The notes: generated by a model not told the origin, from the letters alone. A stretch of 64,000 nt of DNA from Actinomycetota bacterium (GCA_027314515.1 DAHVAR010000181.1:17111-81110), one strand, 5' to 3'; shown: positions 34,576 to 43,487, counted from the stretch's first letter. Program-made: numbers and translations.

Positions 34576-34595
34576 CTAGGGTCCTAGGTCCGCTC
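34576..34595. promoter_or_regulatory. Weak DosR-like box upstream of the hydrogenase operon
   Basis: GGGTCCTAGGTCCG fits five of six key positions. The centre is about 118 bp before ATG 34704, similar to the distance of the strong sites. Confidence 0.35.
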
Positions 34596-34703
34596 CCGAC
34601 CGGGACCTATCGCCTGGCACGCGGGAGCGGGGATTACCGACGTGCGGCCCTACTGAGCCGCGGCCTGGGCGGCGATGCTGTTGCGTTGGGGGATGGAGCA
34701 GTC

Positions 34704-35927
34704 ATGACAGTTGTAACTGGGAACGGGGGCGCGGCCGGGAACGGGGGCGCGGCCGGGCAGCGGCGCCGCTTCGAGCTGCCGGCCGCGGGCCTGGAGGACC
34801 TGCACCGGGCCCTTGTGTCGGCGGGTTACCAGGTAATCGGGCCGCGGGTGACCGGCGACGCGATCACCCTTGGCGAGCTGACGTCGGCCAGCGAGCTGCC
34901 GTTCGGCTGGGGCGTGTCGCTGTCGCCGGGCGGTTACCGCCTGCGCAAGCGCGACGACGCCGCGGCCTTCGGCCATTCGGCCGGCCCTGGCTCCTGGAAG
35001 CAGTTCCTGCACCCGCCGCGCGAGCAGCTCTGGTCCGCTACCCGCGGCACGGACGGGCTCGCTGTCGGCCCCGGCGCAGTGCAGGAGCCGCGCAAGCTCG
35101 CCTTCCTCGGCGTCCGCCCGTGCGACCTGCGTGCGATCCAGGTCCTGGATCGCGTCCTTCGCGGTGCATCAGGCCGCGACTGCGCCTACTCCCGGCGCAG
35201 GGCAGCGGTCTTCATCGTCGTGGTCAACTGCACCGAACCTGGCGAAACGTGCTTTTGCGCCTCGATGGCTACCGGACCTGAATCCGGACCGGGATATGAC
35301 CTGCTGATGACCGAACTCACCGCCGAGTCGGACCACAGGTTCGTGATCGAGGCCGGATCGCCCGGCGGGCAGGAGATCCTGACTGGCCTGCCGGTCCGGC
35401 CGGCTGACCCCGGCGCCACGCAGCGCGCCGACGCTGCCGTGACCGGGGCGGCCGACCGGATGGGCCGGTCCATGCAGACGGACGGGCTGCCGGGGATGCT
35501 GGCCGCAAGTCTTCATGCGCAGCGCTGGGAGGACGTCGCGTCCCGGTGCCTGACCTGCGGTAACTGCACGATGGCTTGCCCCACCTGCTTCTGTACCACG
35601 GTCGAGGACGTGACCGATCTGAGCGGGGAGCATGCGGACCGGCAGCAGAGCTGGTCGTCCTGCTTCGAGCTCGATTTCTCGTACCTGCACGGCGGGCCGG
35701 TGCGCTCGTCGGGGGTCAGCCGGTACCGCCAGTGGCTGACCCACAAGCTGGGTACCTGGCACGACCAGTTTGGCTCCTCCGGCTGCGTGGGCTGCGGCCG
35801 GTGCATCGTGTGGTGCCCGGTCGGCATCGACCTGACTGAAGAGGTGGCAGCGCTGTGGGCGGAGCGCGACGCGGCCGGCGAGCCGGCGGCCGGGCCTGAG
35901 GGACCGGAGCGCGGGGAGCAGGGATGA
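34704..35927 (+). CDS. Hydrogenase/sulfhydrogenase beta subunit, 4Fe-4S dicluster protein (group 3b-like)
   Basis: A 407-residue iron-sulfur electron-transfer subunit of a cytoplasmic bidirectional [NiFe] hydrogenase. The central domain has FLGVRPCDLRAIQVLDRVL, and the C-terminus has two ferredoxin-like clusters, CLTCGNCTMACPTCFC and CVGCGRCIVWCPVGID. It would pass electrons between the small subunit and the flavin subunit. The N-terminus carries a duplicated GNGGAAG segment from an 18-bp tandem repeat. ATG 34704 has ggatggagcagtc upstream. Its stop overlaps the next start (ATGA). Confidence 0.88.
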   Translation: MTVVTGNGGAAGNGGAAGQRRRFELPAAGLEDLHRALVSAGYQVIGPRVTGDAITLGELTSASELPFGWGVSLSPGGYRLRKRDDAAAFGHSAGPGSWKQFLHPPREQLWSATRGTDGLAVGPGAVQEPRKLAFLGVRPCDLRAIQVLDRVLRGASGRDCAYSRRRAAVFIVVVNCTEPGETCFCASMATGPESGPGYDLLMTELTAESDHRFVIEAGSPGGQEILTGLPVRPADPGATQRADAAVTGAADRMGRSMQTDGLPGMLAASLHAQRWEDVASRCLTCGNCTMACPTCFCTTVEDVTDLSGEHADRQQSWSSCFELDFSYLHGGPVRSSGVSRYRQWLTHKLGTWHDQFGSSGCVGCGRCIVWCPVGIDLTEEVAALWAERDAAGEPAAGPEGPERGEQG

Positions 35928-36448
35928 GCGTCACCAGCACGGAACTGGCCAGCCATCGGTTCGCGGCCGGCCTGACGGCGCCTCAGCTTGACCGGCTTGC
36001 CGCGATTGCCGCCAGCGTGGAACTGGCGGCTGGCACCCGGCTGTTCGACGAGGGCGGCCAGGCCGCCTCGCTGTGGCTGATCAGGTCTGGCCGGATCGCG
36101 CTTGACCTGCACGTGCCCGGACGCGACAGGCTGATCGTCGAGACGCTCGGGCCCGGCGACGAGCTGGGCCTGTCCTGGCTGGTCTCCCCGCCGCGATGGC
36201 AATTCGGGGCCATGGTCCAGCTCGCCGCGTCCGCGTTCGAGCTGACGGCCGCCGCGGTGACCAGCTTGTGCGAGAGCGATCACGAACTCGGTTACCAGGT
36301 GACCAGGCGGCTGCTCGACACTGCTATCGGCAGGCTGCAAGCCGCCCGGATCCGGATACTTGACCTGTATGCGGCGCCCCCGCGCGCGACGCAGTCAAGC
36401 GGCGGTCCGCGGAGCGGCGGGCCTGCCCTGCCCGGCGGTTCGCGGTGA
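35924..36448 (+). CDS. Cyclic-nucleotide-binding (Crp/Fnr sensor) domain protein without DNA-binding domain
   Basis: A 174-residue protein with one cNMP-binding beta-roll (GLTAPQLDRLAAIAASVELA, TRLFDEGGQAASLWLIRSG, RDRLIVETLGPGDELGLSWL) and the C helix (VTRRLLDTAIGRLQAARIRI), after which it ends; no winged-helix follows. The phosphate-binding Arg of classical CRP domains is not evident. It overlaps both neighbours by 4 bp inside the hydrogenase operon, where similar genes occur in actinobacterial group 3b operons. It may modulate the hydrogenase complex by binding a nucleotide; that is inference. Confidence 0.8.
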   Translation: MSVTSTELASHRFAAGLTAPQLDRLAAIAASVELAAGTRLFDEGGQAASLWLIRSGRIALDLHVPGRDRLIVETLGPGDELGLSWLVSPPRWQFGAMVQLAASAFELTAAAVTSLCESDHELGYQVTRRLLDTAIGRLQAARIRILDLYAAPPRATQSSGGPRSGGPALPGGSR

Positions 36449-37266
36449 ACGGCTTCCGGTACCCCGTCAGCTACCGGGTCAGCTCGCGCCAGGAGGAGAC
36501 GCACGACACCGTCACCATCACGCTGGAACCGGCCGGGGAACCGATTGCCGCATTCCGTCCGGGGCAGTTCACGATGCTGTACTCGTTCGGCGTCGGTGAG
36601 ATCCCGATCTCGGTCAGCGGCGCGCCCGGTGAGCCGACGCTCACCCACACGATCCGCGCGGTCGGTGCGGTGAGCGCCGCGCTCTGCGCGGCGCAGCCTG
36701 GCCAGGTCATCGGGGTACGCGGCCCGTTCGGCACGAGCTGGGATCACGCGGAGGCTGCGGCGAATCCCGACTTGCTCCTGGTCGCGGGCGGGATCGGGCT
36801 GGCGCCGCTGCGTCCCGCCCTGCTGGCGGCACTGGCACAGCCTGGCCGCTACCGGCGGATCATCGTGCTGGCTGGCGCGCGCTCTCCGGCTGAACTGGTC
36901 TTCGCCGCCGAGTACGGCCGGTGGCGGGAGCGCGGCGCCGAGGTGGACATCACCGTGGACAAGGCCGACGCCAGCTGGCCCGGACAGGTGGGCGTGGTCA
37001 CCCAGCTGATCGGGCGGGCGCACCTCGACCCGGCCCGGACGACGGCGCTGATCTGCGGCCCCGAAGTCATGATGCGCATCACTGCCCGCGCGCTGACGGC
37101 GGCCGGCCTGGCGCCGGCGAGCGTCTGGATCTCGCTGGAGCGGAACATGCAGTGCGGCACCGCCGAGTGCGGCCACTGCCAGCTCGGCCCGCTGCTGCTG
37201 TGCCGGGACGGCCCGGTCGTGCACCTCGGGATAGCTGAGCCACTTCTCACCGTGAGGGAGCTGTAA
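36445..37266 (+). CDS. Hydrogenase gamma (diaphorase) subunit, FAD/NAD(P)-binding with 2Fe-2S site
   Basis: A 273-residue ferredoxin-NADP reductase-type subunit. The FAD domain has FRPGQFTMLYSFGVGEIPISVSG (RPGQF and the S-x-S flavin contacts). The NAD(P) domain begins DLLLVAGGIGLAPLRPALLA, and the C-terminal 2Fe-2S site is MQCGTAECGHCQLGPLLLC. It links hydrogen oxidation or evolution to NAD(P)H. GTG 36445 overlaps the upstream stop, and its own stop abuts ATG 37267. Confidence 0.88.
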   Translation: MNGFRYPVSYRVSSRQEETHDTVTITLEPAGEPIAAFRPGQFTMLYSFGVGEIPISVSGAPGEPTLTHTIRAVGAVSAALCAAQPGQVIGVRGPFGTSWDHAEAAANPDLLLVAGGIGLAPLRPALLAALAQPGRYRRIIVLAGARSPAELVFAAEYGRWRERGAEVDITVDKADASWPGQVGVVTQLIGRAHLDPARTTALICGPEVMMRITARALTAAGLAPASVWISLERNMQCGTAECGHCQLGPLLLCRDGPVVHLGIAEPLLTVREL

Positions 37267-38097
37267 ATGCAAGCGGACTCTGCGCGCCCCCGGCTAGCGG
37301 TGTGGAAGCTGGCGTCGTGCGACGGCTGCCAGCTGACCGTGCTCGACTGCCAGGATGAGCTCCTCACGCTGGCGGGCGAGGTGGATATCGCTCACTTCAC
37401 CGAGGCGACCAGTGCCGAGCTGCCAGGGCCGGGACCATTCGACGTCTCGCTGGTCGAGGGCTCGGTCAGCACGCCCGCGGACGCCGCCCGGATCCAGCAG
37501 ATCAGGGCGGATTCCCGGACGCTGGTAACGATCGGAGCGTGCGCGACAGCCGGCGGCATCCAGGCGCTGCGGAACTTCGGCGACGTCACGGAGTTCGCCT
37601 CGGCCGTGTATGCCCGGCCGGATTACATCGCCACGCTGGCGACATCCACCCCGGTCTCCAGCCATGTCCCAGTCGATTTCGAGCTGCCCGGCTGCCCGAT
37701 CGACAAGCGCCAGCTGATCGGCTTGCTGTCAGCGCTGCTGGCCGGCCGCGAGCCGCGCATTCCCGGCCACAGCGTGTGCGAGCAATGCAAGCTGCGCGGC
37801 ACGGCCTGCGTCATGGTGGCACGGGGCACGCCGTGCCTGGGCCCGGTCACGCAAGCTGGCTGCGGGGCGATCTGCCCGGCGTTCGGGCGCGGCTGCTATG
37901 GCTGCTTTGGCCCGATGACCGCGCCCAACGTCGGCGCGCTTGTCCCGTGGCTGCGCCGGCTGGGGATGCCAGATTCCGACATCCGCCGGGTATTCGCCAC
38001 CTTCAACGTCGCCGCCTTCGACAGTGTCGCTGGCGGGTTCCCCGGGCCAGCGACTCAGGCCGAACCCGGTCAGCCGGACGCCGGGTCAGGTAGCTGA
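37267..38097 (+). CDS. [NiFe] hydrogenase small (delta) subunit
   Basis: A 276-residue member of the NADH:ubiquinone oxidoreductase 20-kDa/hydrogenase small-subunit family. Proximal-cluster cysteines are in [28 protein letters not shown] and [14 protein letters not shown] ferredoxin-like tail holds [42 protein letters not shown] for additional clusters. The gene immediately follows the gamma subunit. Its partner large subunit is not next in line but is on the opposite strand; the 3' ends of the two units overlap by 12 bp. Confidence 0.88.
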   Translation: MQADSARPRLAVWKLASCDGCQLTVLDCQDELLTLAGEVDIAHFTEATSAELPGPGPFDVSLVEGSVSTPADAARIQQIRADSRTLVTIGACATAGGIQALRNFGDVTEFASAVYARPDYIATLATSTPVSSHVPVDFELPGCPIDKRQLIGLLSALLAGREPRIPGHSVCEQCKLRGTACVMVARGTPCLGPVTQAGCGAICPAFGRGCYGCFGPMTAPNVGALVPWLRRLGMPDSDIRRVFATFNVAAFDSVAGGFPGPATQAEPGQPDAGSGS

Positions 38098-38640
38098 CAA
38101 GCTGAGCACGTCGGCCCGTACCCGCGCGGTCAGGTCGTCGATGGCAGCCGCGACAGCCGGGCTGAAGGCCTGCCCGTAGCCGAATGCCTCGCCCTGCACC
38201 GCGTGCACGATCAGCAGCGCCGGCAGCCGCGAGAGCGTGCGGCTCAGTTCGATAGCCGCGCCCAGGCCCAGGCCATGCGAACTCGCCGGAGCCCGCACCG
38301 AGCCCGGCACCATCCTGACGCCCTCATCCGGTGCCGTCCCGAGGTCCTCAGCCAATGCTGTCCTGACAGCCTCCCCCGGTGCCGCGCCGGGAACGACGAC
38401 CCGGTGCAACGTCCCTGGCGCGGCATCGCCACCGCGCACCGCGTCCACCACGATCGCCGCGGCAGCGCCGGTCCACGCCTCCATCAGCCGGGTCGGCTCT
38501 CCGTCGCTGCACAGCAACTCGACACCCGGCGGCACAGCCCCGCGCAGCCGGCTGATGACCGCCGGGCCGGCGCCGTCGTCACAGCGGAACTCGGCGCCTA
38601 TGGCGATGACCATGACCGGCCGGCGGCCTGCGCCGGTCAT
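38086..38640 (-). CDS. Hydrogenase maturation protease
   Basis: A 184-residue HyaD/HycI-type endopeptidase that trims the C-terminus of the [NiFe] large subunit after nickel insertion. Landmarks are [19 protein letters not shown] (nickel-binding acidic residue after the GN/GAExRxDDG motif), [16 protein letters not shown] (second metal Asp) and [13 protein letters not shown] (His ligand). ATG 38640 overlaps the stop of the large-subunit gene (ATGA), so enzyme and substrate are coupled. No hypA-F genes are present in the window. Confidence 0.87.
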   Translation of the reverse strand: MTGAGRRPVMVIAIGAEFRCDDGAGPAVISRLRGAVPPGVELLCSDGEPTRLMEAWTGAAAAIVVDAVRGGDAAPGTLHRVVVPGAAPGEAVRTALAEDLGTAPDEGVRMVPGSVRAPASSHGLGLGAAIELSRTLSRLPALLIVHAVQGEAFGYGQAFSPAVAAAIDDLTARVRADVLSLSAT

Positions 38641-39956
38641 GTCCGGTCGACTTGCAGGTCGAGGAAATGCGTGGCGCAGGAAATGCACGGATCATAATTG
38701 CGGATCGCCTGCTCGCACTGGCCGGCCAGCTGCTCGTCGGCCAATTCCAGGCGTGCCTGCACGAACTGGCGCAGATCGCGTTCGATCGCAGCCTGGTTCT
38801 GCGACGTCGGCGGGATGATGCGAGCGCTGACGATGGCCCCGGCTGAGTCGAGCTCGTACCGGTGGTACAGCACGCCCCTGGGCGCCTCCGACACCCCGTG
38901 ACCGGTGGCCGCTCGCGCCGCTACCTCGACGCTCGGCTGTGACGGCGGCCGGTACGCCTCGATGATGCGGATCGCTTCCTCGATCGCGCAGACCACCTCG
39001 ACCGCGCGGACGACGATGCTGCGGAACGGATTGCGGCAGCTGTCACCAAGACCTGCTGCGGCCGCGGCAGCCGCAGCCCCGGGCGGGAGCCATCGGGAGT
39101 TGAGCGTGTAGCGTGCGAGCGGGCCGGTGAGATAGGTGCCCTCGCGGCCGGCCAGCCGCGCATGCAGCGCGGTGGAATGCGGCACCTGCATCTCGATGAC
39201 CTGCTGCTCGAACTCGGCGGCGGCGAAATCCCGGCCGCCGGAGGTGACCACGCTGCCGCTCTCGATCGGATAGCTGCCGGGCTGGCGGAGCGCGAGCATC
39301 TCGTGCTCCACGGTCAGCTCGGGGAAGTCAAATCCCGCCACCCACGCCACGGTTTCCAGCGCCTCATCCAGCGCCGCGCGCAACTGATCAGCGAGGCCGC
39401 TCAGATCTGCCCGGGCGGGCACCGAGTAAAACCCGCCGACCCGGAAGTTGACCGGATGCACTGCCCGGCCGCCGATCGTCTCCATGATCGCGTTACCGGC
39501 GCGCCGCAACTTCAGCCCGCGCTCCACGATCGCGCGCTGGTCGCGGGCAAGCTCGATCGCGCCGGGGTAGCCAAGGAAGTCCGGCGCGTGCAGGAAGTAG
39601 ATATGCAGGGCATGGCTGGCGATCCATTCCCCGCAGTACAGCAGCCTGCGCAGATCGGCCAGCGGGCCGTCGATCCGGACACCGCAGGCGGCCTCGATGG
39701 CCAGTGCGGCGCTGGTCTGATAGGCCACCGGGCAGATGCCGCAGATGCGCGCGGTGATGTCCGGCGGCTCGCGGTAAGAGCGCCCGCGCAGGAATGCCTC
39801 GAAGAACCGCGGTGGCTCGTAGATATCGAGCCTGACTTCGTCGACCTGGTCGCCTGACACCCGCAGATAGAGCGACCCCTCGCCCTCCACCCGCGCAATG
39901 CCCCCGGTGACCAATGTCCGCTCACGCTTGTGGGTCATGCCGTCACATTCTGTCAT
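38637..39956 (-). CDS. [NiFe] hydrogenase large (alpha) subunit, group 3b-like
   Basis: A 439-residue catalytic subunit with both nickel-ligating motifs: RICGICP near 70-76 (C72, C75) and DPCISCATHF near the end (C424, C427, H430). Cleavage after His430 would remove a nine-residue tail. The sequence type (VEGEGSLYLRV, YHRYELDSAGAIVSARIIPPTSQNQAAIERDL) matches cytoplasmic NADP-linked group 3 enzymes. It is encoded on the minus strand with the protease, convergent with the other four hydrogenase genes; a DosR-like box lies 67 bp upstream. A Met seven codons in (39938) is an alternative start. Confidence 0.9.
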   Translation of the reverse strand: MTECDGMTHKRERTLVTGGIARVEGEGSLYLRVSGDQVDEVRLDIYEPPRFFEAFLRGRSYREPPDITARICGICPVAYQTSAALAIEAACGVRIDGPLADLRRLLYCGEWIASHALHIYFLHAPDFLGYPGAIELARDQRAIVERGLKLRRAGNAIMETIGGRAVHPVNFRVGGFYSVPARADLSGLADQLRAALDEALETVAWVAGFDFPELTVEHEMLALRQPGSYPIESGSVVTSGGRDFAAAEFEQQVIEMQVPHSTALHARLAGREGTYLTGPLARYTLNSRWLPPGAAAAAAAAGLGDSCRNPFRSIVVRAVEVVCAIEEAIRIIEAYRPPSQPSVEVAARAATGHGVSEAPRGVLYHRYELDSAGAIVSARIIPPTSQNQAAIERDLRQFVQARLELADEQLAGQCEQAIRNYDPCISCATHFLDLQVDRT

Positions 39957-40013
39957 GGGTCGATTACGACGAGTCCCGACCGGCCGCGAGCCGGTGACCG
40001 AGGTCCCGCGAAC

Positions 40014-40033
40014 CTCGGGCCGGACGGCCCTGC
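40014..40033. promoter_or_regulatory. DosR/DevR-like box between hydrogenase alpha and the 2-TM protein gene
   Basis: GGGCCGGACGGCCC fits all six key positions in a divergent gap. It is about 67 bp before the hydrogenase alpha start and 101 bp before ATG 40125. Confidence 0.45.
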
Positions 40034-40124
40034 GCCCGGTTCGCGCGCGGGGAGATGCTCCTTACGACAACAAAGGAGAAATGGCCGGGTGCCGAAACCC
40101 GGGACACCAAGGAGGAATGCACAC

Positions 40125-40718
40125 ATGCGCAGGAGGACATTCGATGCGCTGGCCATATCGGCCGGCCTGCTGCTGGCGGCCATTCTCGTCGTCGCCGGCG
40201 TGCTGCTGACCTGGGGGCAGTCATACGCAAGCAACCAGGTGACCAGCCAGCTGTCCGCTCAGAAGATCACCTTCCCGACGACGAGCAACCCCGAGTTCAA
40301 GGCACTGCCCAAGGCCGACCAGGCCGCGATGGCCCCGTACGCCGGGCAGCTGATGACCAGCGGCGCGCAGGCCCACGTGTACGCGGACAACTTCATCGCC
40401 TACCACCTGTCGCTGATCGGCGGTGGCAAGACCTACTCGCAACTGTCCGCGCTGTCCCGCGCCAACCCGAAGAGCGCCGCGCTGGCTGGTGAGGTTCAGA
40501 CCGTGTTCCAGGGCACCACGCTGCGCAGCATGCTCCTTGAGGCCTACGGCTTCTGGACCTTCGGTGAGATCGCGCTAATCGCGGCTATCGCCGCCTACAT
40601 CGGGGCCGGCCTCATGCTGCTCCTGTCCATCCTCGGGTTCGTGCACCTGCGGCGCACCGCACCGGAGACCGAGATCCTGCCGAAGCTCGCTACCCGTATC
40701 GAGGTGACCGCTAGCTGA
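40125..40718 (+). CDS. Two-transmembrane-helix protein of unknown function
   Basis: A 197-residue protein with an N-terminal membrane helix (about 10-33, ISAGLLLAAILVVAGVLLTW), a roughly 115-residue extracytoplasmic domain without cysteines (YADNFIAYHLSLIGGG) and a C-terminal membrane helix (about 148-172). I cannot assign a family. ATG 40125 has accaaggaggaatgcacac, a strong RBS. It ends in a strong terminator and is followed by the cytochrome b gene, so a functional link is only suggested by position and by the DosR-like box upstream. Confidence 0.75.
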   Translation: MRRRTFDALAISAGLLLAAILVVAGVLLTWGQSYASNQVTSQLSAQKITFPTTSNPEFKALPKADQAAMAPYAGQLMTSGAQAHVYADNFIAYHLSLIGGGKTYSQLSALSRANPKSAALAGEVQTVFQGTTLRSMLLEAYGFWTFGEIALIAAIAAYIGAGLMLLLSILGFVHLRRTAPETEILPKLATRIEVTAS

Positions 40719-40754
40719 CCAGACGGCGGTCCCGGTACTGCGAGCCCGCAAACC

Positions 40755-40797
40755 AGCTTCCCGCCCCGCGGCCACTGCGGGCGGGAAGCTATTTTGT
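40755..40797 (+). terminator. Rho-independent terminator
   Basis: A 14-bp GC-rich stem (arms AGCTTCCCGCCC and GGGCGGGAAGCT, short loop) is followed by ATTTTGTT. It closes the 40125 transcription unit before the cytochrome b gene. Confidence 0.85.
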
Positions 40798-40810
40798 TCG
40801 TCACTAGCCG

Positions 40811-40830
40811 TTCAGGACCAACGTCCCGCC
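40811..40830. promoter_or_regulatory. DosR-like box upstream of the cytochrome b gene
   Basis: AGGACCAACGTCCC fits five of six key positions (first G is A). The centre is 108 bp before ATG 40929, just after the terminator. Confidence 0.4.
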
Positions 40831-40928
40831 GCCTGGTGACGGTCTTCACTGCTGCGACCAGCCAAGCCGGGACAAACTTCAAGTTGCTCTTTCGCCATAC
40901 TAGGTTTAGGTCTCTAGGAGCCAAAAAG

Positions 40929-42830
40929 ATGAACCCATATGTGGTGGCTGATCCTGCCTCGGTCATCAACCTGAACCACCCAGGCACGTTTCTCACCTGG
41001 TCGTTTATCGACATCTCGGTAGCGAACCTGGTCGTCATCGGCGTGATGGTGTTCATCTTCGGCCTCGCCCTGCTGGTCCCGTTTCCCAGCAAGCACGGTT
41101 CGCAGCAGGCGATCCCCGGCACCGGCACGTTGGCCGGCGCCACGGACACCGGGGCGACTGACGACAGGGCGGGGGCTGCGCCAGCCGACCCCGATGCCGA
41201 CATGTGGACCGCCAGGGTGCGGCGGCTCGCGCTCCGCCTGCTGCCGCCGGGCAAGCTTCTCCCCGACCGGCAGCCGGCCTACGTCGCGTCCTGGGTCTAC
41301 ATATTCGGCGTCGCAACGCTGGCCGCGCTGGGGCTGGCGATCGTGTCGGGCTTCGCGCTGGCGCTGGGCGGCCCTGACTGGTGGCATTACAACTCGGTCG
41401 GCCACTTCTTCAACAGCATTCACTTGTGGAGCGTCGAGCTGTTCATGGCGTTCATGGTCATCCACCTGTGGGGGAAGTTCTGGATGGCCGCGTGGCGCGG
41501 CCGCCGGGCGCTGACCTGGATCACCGGTGTGGTCGCCTTCATGGCGGCGGTCGTGGAGTGCTTCACCGGCTACCTGTCACAGCAGAACTTCGACTCACAG
41601 TGGATCGCCACCAACGGCAAGGATGCCTTCAACGCAGTCGGAGCCGGATCCTTCTGGAACGTCCTGAACTTCGGCCAGATGCTGATGTGGCACATCGTCC
41701 TCCTGCCGATCATCTTGATCGCGATCGTGGGCGCCCATGTGCTGCTGGTGCGCATCCGCGGCGTCAGCCACCCGCTGCCAGCCAACCGCATCCCATGGCG
41801 CGACCGGGCCGCACGCAAGGCTGCCGCCGACGACGACGCCGCGCCCTGGCGCGGCCCGACCCGCCGTTACGACATCCTGAAGGAGGGCACGATCGCCGGC
41901 CTGATCGCCACCCTCGTGGTGCTGCTGGCCGCAGGCCTGTTGTCCTCGCCCGATGTGCCGCCGCTGACCATCAAGACCTGGGCGACCGTGGACCAGATCG
42001 GCTTCGTGAACACGGCGGCCGCCGAGCTGGATGGCAGCAGCCTGTCCGCCAACTACGGGCCGCCGTACAACAACGGCACCGGATCGCTGCAGCAGGTTGG
42101 CCCGGTTAGCTGGCAGAAGCTGTTCGGGATCACCCAGCCGGTCGATTCCGCCAAGATATTCGTGCTCGCCCCGCTGGCGGTGGCTGCCAAGACAGATCCG
42201 GCCCTGGCCACGGCCCTGCGCAGCTACACAAGCGCCGCCCCGGCGCAGCAGCTACGCTGGGCAACCGCCTACGACAAGGCGACCGAGCCTGCGGCTAGGA
42301 CGGTGCCGTTCCGGGGCGGGGACCTGAGCCTGCCAGCGGCCGGGCCGGTGCCGCTGATGATGGCGTCGGAGCTGACCATGGCCAGGAGCGGCGCGCTCGA
42401 CACCGACCTGCTCGCGCAGCGCCAGTTCTATGGCACAGACTTCACCAAGCCACTGCTGTTCATCGCCGACGGCGGGTACTACGCCGCGCTGGCATCGAAA
42501 TTGCACCTCACCAGTGATCAGTGGGGTGTCATGAACGAGACCGGCAGCTACCCGGGCCAGCCGTGGCTGTGGCTGTACCAGATGTGGTACCACGTGAACC
42601 CGTTCGGAGACTCGCACAGCGCTGACATCTGGGCGGTGTACCTCACCGGCATTGCCACGGTCCTGCTGCTGCTCGTCCCGTTCATCCCCGGCCTGCGCGA
42701 CATCCCGCGACTGATCCCGGTGCACCGGCTGGTCTGGCGGGGGAGCTGGCAGCAGCCCGCCACGGACGCTGGCGGAGCCCCGGCCCAAGGCGGCCAGGGC
42801 CAGGAGCACGGACAGCGGACCGCCTCGTGA
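40929..42830 (+). CDS. Cytochrome b (b6-like N-terminal) membrane protein with large C-terminal domain
   Basis: A 633-residue protein with a first membrane helix at about 28-50, then a cytochrome b core with two His pairs that would hold two b hemes: H165 and H179 (HLWSVELFMAFMVIHLW) and H255 and H270 (WHIVLLPIILIAIVGAH), spacings 14 and 15 as in b6. WQ-type quinone-side features include FTGYLSQQNFDSQWI. After further helices a roughly 230-residue hydrophilic region has no recognised motif, and a last helix lies near 575-595. No Rieske protein or cytochrome c is encoded nearby, so its electron partners are unclear. ATG 40929 has taggagccaaaaag upstream. Confidence 0.82.
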   Translation: MNPYVVADPASVINLNHPGTFLTWSFIDISVANLVVIGVMVFIFGLALLVPFPSKHGSQQAIPGTGTLAGATDTGATDDRAGAAPADPDADMWTARVRRLALRLLPPGKLLPDRQPAYVASWVYIFGVATLAALGLAIVSGFALALGGPDWWHYNSVGHFFNSIHLWSVELFMAFMVIHLWGKFWMAAWRGRRALTWITGVVAFMAAVVECFTGYLSQQNFDSQWIATNGKDAFNAVGAGSFWNVLNFGQMLMWHIVLLPIILIAIVGAHVLLVRIRGVSHPLPANRIPWRDRAARKAAADDDAAPWRGPTRRYDILKEGTIAGLIATLVVLLAAGLLSSPDVPPLTIKTWATVDQIGFVNTAAAELDGSSLSANYGPPYNNGTGSLQQVGPVSWQKLFGITQPVDSAKIFVLAPLAVAAKTDPALATALRSYTSAAPAQQLRWATAYDKATEPAARTVPFRGGDLSLPAAGPVPLMMASELTMARSGALDTDLLAQRQFYGTDFTKPLLFIADGGYYAALASKLHLTSDQWGVMNETGSYPGQPWLWLYQMWYHVNPFGDSHSADIWAVYLTGIATVLLLLVPFIPGLRDIPRLIPVHRLVWRGSWQQPATDAGGAPAQGGQGQEHGQRTAS

Positions 42831-42910
42831 CGAGGCTCGCTGGCCGGCTGGCCGGCCCCGGCCAGCCGGCCAGCCCCGGCCAGGACGTCAGCCAGGGATC
42901 GTCCGGACCG

Positions 42911-43355
42911 CTACTGGGCGATCCGGACGATCTCGCTGGCCGGCCGGGCTGGCGTGAGCCGGTAACCGGTCACGATCTCCATGCTGACCGTGAGTACGTC
43001 CGCTGCCGCGCCGCCCAGCCACGGCCGCAGCCGGGAACGGTAGTGCAGCACCGCCTCGGCGTCGGTCTGGAGCTGCGCGAGCCCGACCACGATCACGGTC
43101 CAGCCGGACCGCTCGGCGAGGTTCAGGCAGTCCGCCTCGTAAGCGACGACGGTACCGCCGCCGCGAGATGACGTGGCGATCGCCGAACCGGCCGTCAGCC
43201 CGATCACGATCCTGTCATCCTCCACCAGGTGGTTCACCCGGCCTGATAGCGGGCAGCGCCTGATGCGTGAACACGAGCCGGCCTACCGGCAGGCTCGAGA
43301 GCAACTCCAGTGCTTCGGCACGGGGCAACTCGCTCAGCGACCGCTCCTCGGTCAC
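42911..43355 (-). pseudogene. Pyridoxamine-oxidase-fold protein gene with a frameshift
   Basis: The first frame, from GTG 43355 (RBS gtggaggagaaacc), encodes VTEERSLSELPRAEALELL, SSLPVGRLVFTHQALPAIRP and then goes out of frame. The conserved continuation VNHLVEDDRIVIGLTAGSAI is found in another frame to the stop at 42911. Removing one G from the GGG near 43238-43242 restores one PPOX protein of about 147 residues (family pattern PVNF/PVNH). It is either a real inactivating mutation or a sequencing error. It is a third PPOX paralogue in the island, with three DosR-like boxes upstream. Confidence 0.75.
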
Positions 43356-43438
43356 GGTTTCTCCTCCACGCCGGGTAGTGGATGACTTCATGCTCAGCAG
43401 CAGCGAATCCGCCAGCGCAGTGCCACTAGCCCCAGGCC

Positions 43439-43458
43439 GCCGGGACCAAGGTCCCGGC
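43439..43458. promoter_or_regulatory. Perfect DosR/DevR-like box, first of three in tandem
   Basis: GGGACCAAGGTCCC is a complete inverted repeat. The centre is 93 bp before the PPOX start and 124 bp before the DUF1918 start. Confidence 0.6.
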
Positions 43459-43467
43459 GGCACGGGG

Positions 43468-43487
43468 TGTGTGGCGAACGTCCCAGC
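43468..43487. promoter_or_regulatory. DosR/DevR-like box, second in tandem
   Basis: GTGGCGAACGTCCC fits all six key positions and lies 29 bp from the first box, about three helical turns. Confidence 0.45.

Larger units (their letters stand above)
34346..34703. other. 358-bp divergent intergenic region before the hydrogenase operon
   Basis: No gene is supported here. It contains one good DosR-like box (34396-34415), two weaker ones (34418-34437, 34576-34595) and the hydrogenase beta-subunit RBS ggatggagcagtc at 34691-34703. It must hold the promoters for both the PPOX-alcohol dehydrogenase operon and the hydrogenase operon. Confidence 0.6.
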
